DNA of 64,000 nt from Thiofaba sp049322715 (GCA_049322715.1 JBMOQP010000010.1:1-64000); one strand, 5' to 3'. Counted from the stretch's first letter, positions 42,233 through 51,477 are shown. Notes: generated by a model from the sequence alone, not told the origin. Program-made: numbers and translations.

Positions 42233-43462
42233 CTACCCGCCCTTCATGGCTGCCCAACGCGCGGGGTTGATCGGCTGACCGCCACGCCGGACCTCGAAAT
42301 ACAGCCCCGCCTGGCGTGCTCCGCCGCTGCGGCCTGCCGCACCGATCACCTCGCCGCGCCGCACGCTTGCCCCCACCGCCTTGTAGATCGATTCGTTATG
42401 CGCGTAGAGGCTCAGATACCCCCCCGCATGCTGCAGAATGACCAGTTGACCGTAGCCGCGCATCCAGTCGGCAAACACTACACGCCCATCGGCGACCGCA
42501 CGCACCGGCGCCCCTTCCGCCGCGGCGTAGAAATGGCCGTCGGAGCGCAGCTCCCCCAGTCCGGTCGGGTCGCCATACTTGCGCGCCAGGCGCCCCGCCA
42601 CCGGGATTCCTCCCGCCGCGCCCGCCGGGGCCGGGGCTGCCTCGCCCCTGGATGCCACCGTCTCCCCGCTGTCCGTGGCCTGCCTGCGCATCGAAGGCGG
42701 CTGGACCCTGGGCGGAGGGGGAGGCAGCCTTGCCGCCTCTTCCAGCTTCCTGACCAGCCGCGCGAGGTCGCGCTGGTCGCTCCTGATCTGCTCGACCCGT
42801 GCCTCGCCCGCCTTCAGGCGGGCCTCGAGGGCCTCGATTGCCTGAGACTGCTTCTGACGAAGCTCGTCAAGACGCTGCTGCTCCTCGCGCGCCGAGCGCT
42901 CCAGTGCGATTAGATGGGCCAACCCGCTCTCGAGTTCAGCCACGACGCGCGCACTCTCGTCCAGGTCCGCGCGCAGGCCAGACAAGGTTCGGGCATGGCG
43001 GTCGCGCAGCACGGCGAGATAGCCCTCCATGCGCAGCTTGTCGGCACGCCCCCCGGGGCTCAGCATCCCCTGCAGGGGCGAATCCGGCCCCAGGGCATAC
43101 AGTGCGCGCACGCTCGCGGCCAACCCCTCCCGGCCGCGCGCGATCGAGCCTTCCAGCTCCACCTGGCGGGCGCGCAGCGCCTCGAGGTCGGCCTGCTGCC
43201 TTACCTGCGCCTCGCGCGCCTCGTGCAGGGCCCGGGCCGCGCCGGCCTGCTGGTTCTCGAGGCTGCGCAGGGCCCGTTCCTCGTTGTTGCGCAGCGCACT
43301 CAGGCTGTTCAGTTCGGACCGCGCGGACTCGAGGGCCTTCTGCAACTCCTTGAGTTCCCTAGCCTTCTGCGCGGCATCATCCGCCCCAGCCGAAGCCGCG
43401 GAGCCCACCAGGAGGAAGAGCGCGACGAGCACATGGGCAGTTCGCTGGAAAAGGTTTACCAT
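42233..43462 (-). CDS. envC: Murein hydrolase activator EnvC (LytM/M23 domain)
   Basis: 409 residues. Signal peptide (VLVALFLLVGSAASAGA), long charged coiled coils over residues about 30-240, a proline-rich linker, and a C-terminal LytM domain (GVVFADWMRGYGQLVILQ, YLSLYAHNES). The zinc-ligand HxH and HxxxD motifs of active M23 peptidases are incomplete, as in EnvC, which activates amidases at the septum instead of cutting peptidoglycan. Start ATG lies 49 bp from the divergent regulator gene. Confidence 0.9.
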   Translation of the reverse strand: MVNLFQRTAHVLVALFLLVGSAASAGADDAAQKARELKELQKALESARSELNSLSALRNNEERALRSLENQQAGAARALHEAREAQVRQQADLEALRARQVELEGSIARGREGLAASVRALYALGPDSPLQGMLSPGGRADKLRMEGYLAVLRDRHARTLSGLRADLDESARVVAELESGLAHLIALERSAREEQQRLDELRQKQSQAIEALEARLKAGEARVEQIRSDQRDLARLVRKLEEAARLPPPPPRVQPPSMRRQATDSGETVASRGEAAPAPAGAAGGIPVAGRLARKYGDPTGLGELRSDGHFYAAAEGAPVRAVADGRVVFADWMRGYGQLVILQHAGGYLSLYAHNESIYKAVGASVRRGEVIGAAGRSGGARQAGLYFEVRRGGQPINPARWAAMKGG

Positions 43463-43510
43463 TTATCAAAATATTCTGATTTAACCTGTGGCCACGCCAG
43501 GAACACACCC

Positions 43511-43843
43511 ATGGTGCATGACGATACCGATATCTGCGCCCCGCGCCTGATGACCCGCGCCGAAGACATCGACCGCGCCTCGCGCTCGCTGAAGGCCATG
43601 TCTCACCCCTTGCGGCTAAAGATACTGTGCGTGCTGGGTGACCGCGAGGTCAGCGTGCAGGACATCGTCGATGCCGTCGGCACCACGCAGAGCAACATCT
43701 CCCAGCACCTTGCCATCCTGCGCGACAAGGGCATCCTCGCCTCGCGCAAGGACGCCAACCGGGTATACTACCGCGTCAGTGACGCGCGCACCCTGCGCCT
43801 GATCGGCATGATGCAGGAAGTATTCTGCCCCCATTCATCCTGA
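43511..43843 (+). CDS. ArsR-family regulator, SqrR/BigR/YgaV persulfide-sensor type
   Basis: 110 residues, winged helix (VSVQDIVDAVGTTQSNISQHLAILRD). Cys40 (LRLKILCVLGD) and Cys106 (MQEVFCPHS) are 66 residues apart, the same spacing as Cys41/Cys107 of SqrR, which form a tetrasulfide bridge with persulfides. The ArsR metal-site motif (ELCVCDL) is absent. The following DUF2892 and rhodanese genes mirror E. coli ygaV-ygaP. Probably a repressor of this operon relieved by sulfane sulfur. Confidence 0.82.
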   Translation: MVHDDTDICAPRLMTRAEDIDRASRSLKAMSHPLRLKILCVLGDREVSVQDIVDAVGTTQSNISQHLAILRDKGILASRKDANRVYYRVSDARTLRLIGMMQEVFCPHSS

Positions 43844-43868
43844 CTGATCCAACGACCCGAGCCCTGAG

Positions 43869-44081
43869 ATGACCACCGACCGCATTGTACGCATCGTCGC
43901 CGGCTTCATGATCCTGCTGACCCTGGCCCTCGCCCACTTCACCGGCCAGGTCGACATGTCCCAGATGAACTGGCTGTGGCTGACCGCTTTCGTCGGCCTG
44001 AACCTGTTCCAGAGCGGCTTCACCCGCTTCTGCCCGCTGGACAACATCTGCGAGAAGATGGGCGTCCGCCGTCCCCAGTAA
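43869..44081 (+). CDS. DUF2892 membrane protein
   Basis: 70 residues with two membrane segments (IVRIVAGFMILLTLALAHF; WLWLTAFVGLNLFQSGF) and the family end FTRFCPLDNICEKMG. In YgaP-type proteins this module is fused to a rhodanese domain; here it is a separate gene immediately before one. Its stop TAA abuts the ATG of the rhodanese gene. Confidence 0.88.
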   Translation: MTTDRIVRIVAGFMILLTLALAHFTGQVDMSQMNWLWLTAFVGLNLFQSGFTRFCPLDNICEKMGVRRPQ

Positions 44082-44510
44082 ATGTCCATGGACCTGATCG
44101 ACTTTCTCCAGCGCCACTGGATGCTGACCGCTGCCGCGGTCGGCATCCTGTTCATGCTGATCGCCTCCGAGATCTCGCGCCTCACCCGCAAGTATGCCGA
44201 AGTTGGCCCAGCCGAGGCCTCGCGCATGATGAGCCACGAGGAGCCGCTGCTGCTCGACGTGCGCGAAATCAACGAATACCGCGAAGGCCACCTGCGTGAC
44301 GCGAAGCACATCCCGCTCGGCCAGCTGGGCGGCAAGATCGACCAGATCGAGTCCTGGAAGGACAAGCCGGTGATCGTCTACTGCCGCAGCGGCAACCGCT
44401 CCGGCATGGCCTGCAACCTCCTCGCCAAGCAGGGCTTCACCAAGCTCTACAACCTGGCGGGCGGCATCATGGCCTGGAAGCACGACGGCCTGCCGGTAAA
44501 AAAGAAGTAA
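44082..44510 (+). CDS. Membrane-anchored rhodanese-like protein (YibN type)
   Basis: 142 residues. One N-terminal membrane helix (WMLTAAAVGILFMLIASEI), then a rhodanese domain with LLDVREINEYREGHL and the active-site loop VIVYCRSGNRSGMA, Cys as sulfur carrier. Cytoplasmic sulfane-sulfur transfer at the membrane is the likely role. It lies between DUF2892 and glutaredoxin genes, upstream of secB as in the yibN-grxC-secB order of enterobacteria. Confidence 0.9.
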   Translation: MSMDLIDFLQRHWMLTAAAVGILFMLIASEISRLTRKYAEVGPAEASRMMSHEEPLLLDVREINEYREGHLRDAKHIPLGQLGGKIDQIESWKDKPVIVYCRSGNRSGMACNLLAKQGFTKLYNLAGGIMAWKHDGLPVKKK

Positions 44511-44515
44511 GCCCG

Positions 44516-44818
44516 ATGGCCCAGGCGGACGTCAGCGTCTACCTCAGCCGCGCCTGCTTCTACTGCACGATGGCGCAACGCCTCCTTAACACCAAGGGTG
44601 TAAAGTTCGCGTCCATCGTCGTGGACGGCGACGCCGACCTGTGGGACGAGATGGAGGAGCGCTCCGGCCGTTCCACCGTCCCGCAGGTCTTCATCGATGG
44701 CCGCCCGGTCGGCGGCTACACCGACCTGATCGCGCTCGACCGCGAGGGAGTGCTCGATGACCTGCTGTTCCCCACCCGCTGGCCGGACACGCCCATGAAG
44801 GAGATCCCGCATGAGTGA
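44516..44818 (+). CDS. grxC: Glutaredoxin 3
   Basis: 100 residues. Active site CFYC (CPYC in the classic form), the cis-Pro TVPQVFIDG and GYTDLIALDREG for glutathione binding. The Phe in place of Pro at the second active-site position is a notable change. Overlaps trxC by eight bases. The grxC-secB-gpsA grouping is conserved in gammaproteobacteria. Confidence 0.92.
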   Translation: MAQADVSVYLSRACFYCTMAQRLLNTKGVKFASIVVDGDADLWDEMEERSGRSTVPQVFIDGRPVGGYTDLIALDREGVLDDLLFPTRWPDTPMKEIPHE

Positions 44819-45251
44819 CAACCTGCATGTCGTCTGCCCGCACTGCGGCGGCGTCAACCGCGTGCCCGCCGGGCGCCTGCGTGACGGCGGAAGCTGCGGC
44901 CGCTGCCACAAGCCCCTGTTCACCGGCCACCCGGTCGAGCTGACCTCGGCCACCTTCGAGCGCTTCGTCGGCCGCAACGACCTGCCCGTGCTGGTCGACT
45001 TCTGGGCACCGTGGTGCGGCCCCTGCCGCATGATGGCCCCGGTGCTGGACGAGGCGGCGCGCACGCTCGAGCCGCGCCTGCGCATCGCCAAGGTCGACAC
45101 CGAGAGCGAACCGATGATCGGCCAGCGGTTCGGCATCCGCAGCATCCCCACCCTGGCCCTGTTCCAGGGCGGCCGCGAGATCGCCCGCCAGAGCGGCGCC
45201 ATGCCATTGCCCCAGCTGGTGCAGTGGCTGCGCCAGCACATCCCTCTTTGA
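44811..45251 (+). CDS. trxC: Thioredoxin 2
   Basis: 146 residues. N-terminal zinc ribbon with two CxxC pairs (VCPHCGG; SCGRCHKPL), then a thioredoxin fold with active site FWAPWCGPCRMMAP and cis-Pro RSIPTLALFQGG. The zinc module distinguishes TrxC from TrxA. Insertion between grxC and secB extends the usual cluster and adds to the redox theme of the upstream regulator. Confidence 0.95.
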   Translation: MSDNLHVVCPHCGGVNRVPAGRLRDGGSCGRCHKPLFTGHPVELTSATFERFVGRNDLPVLVDFWAPWCGPCRMMAPVLDEAARTLEPRLRIAKVDTESEPMIGQRFGIRSIPTLALFQGGREIARQSGAMPLPQLVQWLRQHIPL

Positions 45252-45275
45252 AGAACACCTTCCAAGGACCGACCG

Positions 45276-45755
45276 ATGACCGACGCCCAGCATGCCCAGC
45301 GCGCCTTCTTCCTGCAGCGCATCTACCTCAAGGACGTCTCCTTCGAGTCCCCCCGCGCGCCGGACATCTTCAAGATCGCCGACTGGCAGCCGAACATCAA
45401 CGTGCAGGTCGGCAACGCCACCCACAAGCTGGCGGATGACGTGTACGAGGTCACCCTGACCGTCACCGCCACGGCCACGCAGACGATCGACGGCAAGGAA
45501 GAGACCGCATTCCTCGCCGAGGTCGCGCAGGCTGGCATCTTCACCGTCACCGGCTTCGACGGCGCGGAATTCGGCCACATCCTCGGCAGCGTCTGCCCGA
45601 CCCAGCTGTTCCCGTTCGTGCGGGAGACCGTGGCCGACCTGGTGTCCAAGGGCGGCTTCCCTCCCCTGCTGCTGCAGCCGATCAATTTCGACGCGCTCTA
45701 CGTCCAGCACCTGCAGCAGCGCGAGGCCCAGGCGGCCCAGCCCCTCACCCACTGA
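45276..45755 (+). CDS. secB: Protein-export chaperone SecB
   Basis: 159 residues, normal length. FFLQRIYLKDVSFESPRAP near the start and FPPLLLQPINFDALY near the end are strongly conserved SecB segments. It holds pre-secretory proteins unfolded and delivers them to SecA. Follows trxC by 24 bp and precedes gpsA, as in E. coli. Confidence 0.97.
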   Translation: MTDAQHAQRAFFLQRIYLKDVSFESPRAPDIFKIADWQPNINVQVGNATHKLADDVYEVTLTVTATATQTIDGKEETAFLAEVAQAGIFTVTGFDGAEFGHILGSVCPTQLFPFVRETVADLVSKGGFPPLLLQPINFDALYVQHLQQREAQAAQPLTH

Positions 45756-45785
45756 CGCGCGCCCGCGCGCCACGGGAGCAGCGCC

Positions 45786-46823
45786 ATGAGCCATGCCATG
45801 ACGGGGGACAACCCGGCCAGCCCCATCTCCGTCGCCGTGTTCGGCGCCGGAGCCTGGGGCACCGCGCTCGCCATCCTGATGGCCCGCAACGGCCACCGCG
45901 TGCGCCTGTGGGGACGCCACCCCGAGACCATGACGCGCATGCAGGAGGAGCGCTGCAACCGCCGCTACCTGCCCGACGCTTCCTTTCCCGACACACTTGC
46001 CGCCACCGGCGACATCGAGACGGCCCTCGACGCGGCCGACCTCGCGCTGGTCGCAGTGCCGAGCCAGGGCTTCCGCGCCTTCCTGCGCGACCTGGCGCCC
46101 CATCTGCGCCAGCCCACCCGGCTGGCCTGGGCCTCCAAGGGGCTCGAGGTCGACAGCGCCAAGCGGCTGGACGAGATCGTCGCCGAGGAGCTGCCCCACC
46201 TCGCCCCGCCCGCGGTGATCTCCGGCCCGACCTTCGCCGCCGAGGTCGCCGCCGGCCTGCCGACCGCCGTCACCGTGGCATCCCACGATTGCGACTTCGC
46301 CGAGCAACTGGCCGGCTGGCTGCACAACCCGCGCTTCCGCGCCTACCGGGTCGATGACGTGATCGGGGTGGAGCTGGGCGGCGCGCTCAAGAACGTGCTC
46401 GCCATCGCCGCCGGCATCGCCGACGGCCTGCGCTTCGGCGCCAACACCCGCGCCGCCCTTATCACCCGCGGGCTGGCGGAGATCATGCGCCTAGGCGTTC
46501 ATGCCGGTGCCCGCAAGGAGACCTTCATGGGCCTCGCGGGCCTGGGCGACCTGGTGCTGACCTGCACCGACAACCAGTCGCGCAACCGCCGCTTCGGCCT
46601 GCTTCTGGCCGAAGGCAAGAGCGTCGACCAGGCGCTCGCCATCATCGACCAGGCCGTCGAGGGCCAGCCCACCGCACGCGAGGCCTGGCGCCTGGCCGAA
46701 CGCCACGGCGTGGAGATGCCCATCACCCACGCCGTGTACAAGGTGCTGTATGAAGGCCTTCCCGCCAGAGCGGCGGTGGACGAGCTGCTGCGGCGAAACT
46801 TGCGCCAGGAGCAGGACGGGTAA
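45786..46823 (+). CDS. gpsA: Glycerol-3-phosphate dehydrogenase [NAD(P)+]
   Basis: 345 residues. NAD-binding VAVFGAGAWGTALAIL, the catalytic-region VISGPTFAAEVAAG, VIGVELGGALKNVLAIAAG (catalytic Lys) and FMGLAGLGDLVLTCTDNQSRN. Makes sn-glycerol-3-phosphate for phospholipids. Start ATG has GGGAG upstream; last gene of the sulfur/redox/secB operon. Confidence 0.96.
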   Translation: MSHAMTGDNPASPISVAVFGAGAWGTALAILMARNGHRVRLWGRHPETMTRMQEERCNRRYLPDASFPDTLAATGDIETALDAADLALVAVPSQGFRAFLRDLAPHLRQPTRLAWASKGLEVDSAKRLDEIVAEELPHLAPPAVISGPTFAAEVAAGLPTAVTVASHDCDFAEQLAGWLHNPRFRAYRVDDVIGVELGGALKNVLAIAAGIADGLRFGANTRAALITRGLAEIMRLGVHAGARKETFMGLAGLGDLVLTCTDNQSRNRRFGLLLAEGKSVDQALAIIDQAVEGQPTAREAWRLAERHGVEMPITHAVYKVLYEGLPARAAVDELLRRNLRQEQDG

Positions 46824-46849
46824 ATCATCTGCCCAAACACGGGCAAGCC

Positions 46850-48523
46850 ATGTCGCTGCTCACCGCCCCTTCCCGGCGCCGGACCTCCCGCAACATGCAG
46901 ACACCGCCCCCCCCACGCCTGGGCAAACCGATGGCGCACATCCTCCTGGGGCTGGTGCTCTCTGCCTGCATGTACCTGCCGGACGCGCTGTACGGGCTGG
47001 CCAACAGCCAGTACAGCGCACACCTGAGCTTCATGGACGGGATCGCCCTGTGGCTGGCCAGCCTTCTGCTGCTGGGCACCCCGTGGAAAGCCGGGGCCTA
47101 CGCCATCATCGCGCTGATCGCCCATCTGCAGTTGGGCCAGTTGCTGTATTTCTCCTACTTCGGCACCCACTTCCATCCACAGGCCCTGGGCCTGCTGCTC
47201 TCCGAGCTGGACGAGATCGGCCTCACCCTGGGCAGCTTCATACAACACCTCTGGATACCCCTTGGGCTCGTGCTGGCCTCCGCCCTGATCAACACCTGGC
47301 TGTGGCACCGCAGCCGCGGCCGCGTGTTCTCGTCCATTCACGCCCCCCTCGTCCTGCTGTTTTTGCTGGCCATCCTTCCCTACCAGGCCTATCACGCCAC
47401 GGCGGCCCACGACTTCTATCCGCAGCCCAATGAAACCTCCCTGCGCAATTCGCTGTACGCCGTCTCGTTCTTCATCGGCCGCAATCTTGCCGCCCCCGCC
47501 GCCAACCCGTCGCCCCGCTACGCACCCTATGCCGTGCACGAGACCCACACGCCGGAGCCGGCGATCATCGTGCTCGTCATGGGCGAGAGCCTGACCTACA
47601 AGCACATGCAGCTGTTCGGCTATGAGCGCGAGACCACCCCACGACTCATGACCTGGCGTGACGATCCCGCCTTCGTCCACCGCCCCGCCATCGCCGCCGG
47701 CGTGAGCACCCGGGTCAGCCTGCCGCACTTCTTCAACATCGTTCGCGAACCCGGCAACCTGCCACAGATGACCAGCGGCGAGACCAGCCTCATCCGCCTG
47801 GCCCAGGCGCACGGCATGAAGACCTACTACATCTCCGCCCAGGCCGCCGACCTCGTGGCGCATACGGGAGGAGAGCGCGCCGACCTTTTCCTCACCCAGG
47901 AAGACATGCTGCCGGACTACGAACTCAAGCGAGACGACATCCTTCTGGAACAACTCGCGCGGCTGCCTCTGGACGAACCGGCCCTCATCGTCCTGCACCA
48001 GCGCAACTCCCATAATCCCTACGAGAAATCGTCCCTGCCGCAATACTGGAAATGGCCCATCGAGGGCCTTCCGCGCCACGACTACGCGGTCAACAGCTAC
48101 GACAACGCCATCCGCCATACCGACGCGCTGATCGACCGCATCCTGCGGGACCTGCGGGAACGGAGCCGACTTCCAGGCTATCTCGTGTTCACCGCCGACC
48201 ACGGCGAGATGATGGGCGAGCACGGCAGATACGGGCATACCCTGCTGGAGGCCGACGTCGCCCGGGTGCCCTTCCTGTTCTATGCCACGGACGCGCAGTC
48301 CGTCTGGCTGCGGGCGGCCCGGCAGCTGGACGAGCCGAGCCACTACGAGATAGGGCTCCTGCTCGCCCGCATGCTGGGCTTTCGCATCGACAACCCCAAC
48401 GACGATGGCCGCACGGTGTTCGTGAGCGGCGCCGACCTCGGCGGCGGGATGGGATGGATGCGGATCGAGCGCAGGCCCGGACGGGCCTTCACGGAATCGC
48501 AGGTTCAGGTCAAGGCGCCGTAG
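46850..48523 (+). CDS. Phosphoethanolamine transferase-like membrane protein (sulfatase fold)
   Basis: 557 residues. Four to five N-terminal membrane helices (AHILLGLVLSACMYLPDAL onward) to about residue 180, then a periplasmic alkaline-phosphatase/sulfatase domain: VMGESLTYKHMQLFGYERET at the nucleophile, HQRNSHNPYEK, and TADHGEMMGEHGRYGHT with metal ligands. EptA/EptC-type enzymes decorate lipid A or glycans. The nucleophile box reads GESLT where GE(S/T)T is usual, so the reactive residue is uncertain. Later ATGs at 46895 and 46931 are possible starts. The 3' end overlaps trmO by 14 bases. Confidence 0.8.
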   Translation: MSLLTAPSRRRTSRNMQTPPPPRLGKPMAHILLGLVLSACMYLPDALYGLANSQYSAHLSFMDGIALWLASLLLLGTPWKAGAYAIIALIAHLQLGQLLYFSYFGTHFHPQALGLLLSELDEIGLTLGSFIQHLWIPLGLVLASALINTWLWHRSRGRVFSSIHAPLVLLFLLAILPYQAYHATAAHDFYPQPNETSLRNSLYAVSFFIGRNLAAPAANPSPRYAPYAVHETHTPEPAIIVLVMGESLTYKHMQLFGYERETTPRLMTWRDDPAFVHRPAIAAGVSTRVSLPHFFNIVREPGNLPQMTSGETSLIRLAQAHGMKTYYISAQAADLVAHTGGERADLFLTQEDMLPDYELKRDDILLEQLARLPLDEPALIVLHQRNSHNPYEKSSLPQYWKWPIEGLPRHDYAVNSYDNAIRHTDALIDRILRDLRERSRLPGYLVFTADHGEMMGEHGRYGHTLLEADVARVPFLFYATDAQSVWLRAARQLDEPSHYEIGLLLARMLGFRIDNPNDDGRTVFVSGADLGGGMGWMRIERRPGRAFTESQVQVKAP

Positions 48524-49250
48524 CGTCCGCTCCGGCCACCGGGACCATCTCGATGACGCGCACCACCCTGCCGGCCACGGACCAGCGCACATCCAGGTCG
48601 TACAAACGGATCCCGTAGATCCGCGCGGGGGCATCCTTCTGATAAGCCGGGCGCGGGTCGCGCGCCAGCAGGGCCTCGATGAGCCCAGGCAGATCGGGAT
48701 GCACGTCCGCCCACTGGGCACACTGGCCGCGCGCCACCTCGCTCCAGACCACAAGCAGACGCTCGCCGGGCGCCTCGGGTGCGAACCCGCCCGCCGCATC
48801 CGGCACCGCGTCGGCGTAGGGGATATAGGGTTTGATGTCGAGCAGCGGCGTGCCGTCGAGCAGGTCCGCCCCGCGCACCACCAGCCGGACTCCGCCCCTA
48901 ACCGGCTCCACGGCCTCCAGCCGCACCAGCGTCAGGCCGATCGGATTGGGACGGTAGGGTGCGCGCGTGGCGAACACGCCGAGCCGGGCATTGCCCCCCA
49001 GGCGCGGCGGGCGCACAGTCAGCCCGGCCTCGCCCTTGCCGGCGTGGAACCAGGTGATCAGCCACAGGTGGCTGAACCCCTCGACCCCGCGCCAGGCCTC
49101 CTCGCGGTCATAGGGTGGCTGCAGCTCGACGACCGCGCGCACCTCGTCCACCCCCCCCCCCTGACGGGGGATGCCGAACTTCTCGCGGAACGGCGTGCGC
49201 ACCACGCCGATAGGGTGCAGATGCAGTCCTTCGGCCCCGGGGACAGCCAT
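48510..49250 (-). CDS. trmO: tRNA (N6-threonylcarbamoyladenosine(37)-N6)-methyltransferase TrmO
   Basis: 246 residues. The TsaA/TrmO beta-barrel signature is seen in HPIGVVRTPFREKFGIPRQ, FSHLWLITWFH, FATRAPYRPNPIGLTLVRL and LLDIKPYIPYADAV. Methylates t6A37 to m6t6A in tRNA-Thr. ATG at 49250 shares one base with the trmL stop (TGATG), pairing two tRNA-modification genes. Confidence 0.92.
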   Translation of the reverse strand: MAVPGAEGLHLHPIGVVRTPFREKFGIPRQGGGVDEVRAVVELQPPYDREEAWRGVEGFSHLWLITWFHAGKGEAGLTVRPPRLGGNARLGVFATRAPYRPNPIGLTLVRLEAVEPVRGGVRLVVRGADLLDGTPLLDIKPYIPYADAVPDAAGGFAPEAPGERLLVVWSEVARGQCAQWADVHPDLPGLIEALLARDPRPAYQKDAPARIYGIRLYDLDVRWSVAGRVVRVIEMVPVAGADATAP

Positions 49251-49714
49251 CACGCCGCCCCCTCGAACCCAAGCTGCCGCCAGGCCTCGTACACCGTCAC
49301 CGCCACCGCGTTGGAGAGATTCAGGCTGCGCGAGCCCGCCCGCATCGGCAGGCGCAGCCGCTGCCCCGCGGGCAGGCTGTCCAGCACGCCCGGCGGCAGG
49401 CCGCGCGACTCCGGCCCGAACAGCAGGACATCCCCCTCCGCGAACCGCACCTCGAACGGACTGGCCTGCCCCCGGGTGGTCATGGCGAACACCCGCGCAG
49501 GAAGCATGGCCGCGAGGAAGTCCGGCCAGGAGGGGTGTACCCGCACGGAGGCAAACTCGTGATAGTCCAGCCCGGCGCGGCGCAGCTGCGCATCCTCCAT
49601 GCGGAAGCCGAGCGGCTCGATCAGGTGCAGGGAGGCCCCGGTATTGGCGCACAGGCGAATGACGTTGCCGGTGTTGGGTGGAATTTCCGGCTCGTACAGC
49701 ACCACATGGATCAT
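49250..49714 (-). CDS. trmL: tRNA (cytidine(34)/uridine(34)-2'-O)-methyltransferase TrmL
   Basis: 154 residues, SPOUT fold. HVVLYEPEIPPNTGNVIRLCANTG, LLFGPESRGLPPGVLD and MRAGSRSLNLSNAVAVTVYEA are the three knot motifs. Modifies the wobble base of tRNA-Leu. Overlaps the AlgR-like gene by four bases. Confidence 0.95.
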   Translation of the reverse strand: MIHVVLYEPEIPPNTGNVIRLCANTGASLHLIEPLGFRMEDAQLRRAGLDYHEFASVRVHPSWPDFLAAMLPARVFAMTTRGQASPFEVRFAEGDVLLFGPESRGLPPGVLDSLPAGQRLRLPMRAGSRSLNLSNAVAVTVYEAWRQLGFEGAA

Positions 49715-50433
49715 GCGTCCGCCTCCCCGGTCAGCCAGGACCGCACCAGGCGCAGCTGACGGCGACTGACTTCGACGGGCCGGGCATATCCGCGCAGATG
49801 CAGCCAGTGCCGCCCCTGCCCATCGTGCTCCAGCCGCTCGATGCAGCGCTTGGACACCAGCGCGGAACGGTGCACGCGCAGGAAAGCATCCCCCACCTTA
49901 TCCTCGATCTGGCGCAGGGAAAGGTCGAGCACGCGCTCCCCTTCGGGCAGGTGCGCGGTGACGTATTTCTCGTCAGCCTCGAACCAGATCACCGACTGGG
50001 CCGGCAAGACCTGGACCGAGCGACCGACGCGGGCGACCAGGCGGTCATCCGCCTGGTGCCGCTGAGCCTGGGCGCGGGTGGTGCGCCCGGCCGCCTCGAA
50101 GGCCTCACGCAGTTGATCCTGAGATACCGGCTTGAGCAGGTAATCGACCGCGTGCGTGCCGAAGGCACGCAGGGCGTGCTGAGGGTGTGCGGTTACGTAG
50201 ATCACCGCCGGGGGCCAGTCGAGTGCCGCCAGTCGGGCGCCGATCGCCACCCCATCATCCCCCGGCATGTCGATGTCGAGCAGGACGATGTCCGGTGCCT
50301 CGCGCTCCAGCGCCTGCCAGAACGCTTCGCCCTCGGCCACGCTGGCCACCACCTCGGCGTCACCGAGCTGCCCGACCATGCGCTCGAGGCGCTCGCGCGC
50401 GAGCCGCTCGTCGTCGGCAATCAACACCCTCAC
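49711..50433 (-). CDS. algR: LytTR response regulator, AlgR-like
   Basis: 240 residues. Receiver with Asp in IVLLDIDMPGDDG and Lys in YLLKPVSQDQL, then a LytTR DNA-binding domain (ILPAQSVIWFEADEKYVTAHL, FLRVHRSALVSKRCIERL). Size and layout match AlgR, which in P. aeruginosa activates the fimU-pilVWXY1Y2E minor-pilin operon; pilin operons begin 2 kb away here. The start is three bases after the kinase stop. No AlgR box was verified. Confidence 0.85.
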   Translation of the reverse strand: MRVLIADDERLARERLERMVGQLGDAEVVASVAEGEAFWQALEREAPDIVLLDIDMPGDDGVAIGARLAALDWPPAVIYVTAHPQHALRAFGTHAVDYLLKPVSQDQLREAFEAAGRTTRAQAQRHQADDRLVARVGRSVQVLPAQSVIWFEADEKYVTAHLPEGERVLDLSLRQIEDKVGDAFLRVHRSALVSKRCIERLEHDGQGRHWLHLRGYARPVEVSRRQLRLVRSWLTGEADA

Positions 50434-50436
50434 CCG

Positions 50437-51477
50437 TCAACCCTCCGCCCGCGGCACGTCCAGGCGCACTTCGAACACCCCCCCCTCCCGCATGAACGCA
50501 AGCCCACCCCGAGAGCCGAACAGGGCCTCGAGGCGGGCACGCACGTTCTCCAGCGCCATGCCGCTCCCGCCCGCCACGGTCTCTGCCGGGGCATCCGGCG
50601 GCACGCTGTTGCGCACGCTGATGCGCACCCCCTCCCCCGCCGTGGCCTCGACCGAGATCAGGATCTCCCCCCCTCTGCGCGCAGGCTCCACCCCGTAGCG
50701 CACCGCATTCTCCACCAGGGGCTGGACGGAAAGGGAAGGAACGAATGCAGCCGGCAACGGCTCGGGCAAAACCCACTGCACGCGCAGACGCTCATCCAGC
50801 CGCGTCGACTCGATCGCAAGATAGGCCCGCACCAGTGCCAGCTCGTCAGCAAGGAGGACCGCGCGCGGCCCCTCCAGTGCTGCGCGCAACATCCGCGCCA
50901 GCGATTCCACCATCTGCTCCGCCTCGGCGGGCCGCGTCGGCACCAGGCTCGCGATCGTGTTCAGGGTATTGAACAGGAAATGCGGACGGATACGCGCATG
51001 CAACGCTTCCAGCTCCGCATCCTTGGCGCGCAGGGCCAGTTCATGCGCCCGCCAGTAGGCGTAAAAGCCCATCACGCCCGTCACCCCGACCACCAACGCC
51101 ATGGCCGCCACATGAGAGAGGAAGATGGGCAAGGGTTCCAGCCTCGCCCCGAGATCTCCGAGAATGCCGTGGGCCAGCCCTCCGACCAGCAGGCTCACAA
51201 GCTGCAGCGCCAGCACCGCCAGCCAGGCCACGCGCCCCGGGGAGAGGCGAGCCAGCCACCGCCGCCCCAGGCAGAGGGCCGCAACCCAGCCCAGCGCCAC
51301 CCACTGGATGAACAGCGAGGCCAGTCCAAGGCGCCCCCAGCGCTCCCCTTCCACTCCAGGCGCCAGGGCCAGCAGGATGGCCACCCCTTCACCGGCCACC
51401 ATGGCGGCGACATACACCTCGACGCGACAGAATGCGTCGAGTACGGGACGGGCCAGGGGGAAGGAGCGATCGCTCAT
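50437..51477 (-). CDS. algZ: LytS/AlgZ (FimS)-type sensor histidine kinase
   Basis: 346 residues from the ATG at 51477. Six hydrophobic segments over residues about 20-170, then a His_kinase domain with the histidine in HARIRPHFLFNTLNTIASL and an ATPase region PSLSVQPLVENAVRYG and GSGMALENVRARLEALFG. The family works with LytTR regulators. A TTG start at 51504 is less likely. Confidence 0.87.
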   Translation of the reverse strand: MSDRSFPLARPVLDAFCRVEVYVAAMVAGEGVAILLALAPGVEGERWGRLGLASLFIQWVALGWVAALCLGRRWLARLSPGRVAWLAVLALQLVSLLVGGLAHGILGDLGARLEPLPIFLSHVAAMALVVGVTGVMGFYAYWRAHELALRAKDAELEALHARIRPHFLFNTLNTIASLVPTRPAEAEQMVESLARMLRAALEGPRAVLLADELALVRAYLAIESTRLDERLRVQWVLPEPLPAAFVPSLSVQPLVENAVRYGVEPARRGGEILISVEATAGEGVRISVRNSVPPDAPAETVAGGSGMALENVRARLEALFGSRGGLAFMREGGVFEVRLDVPRAEG

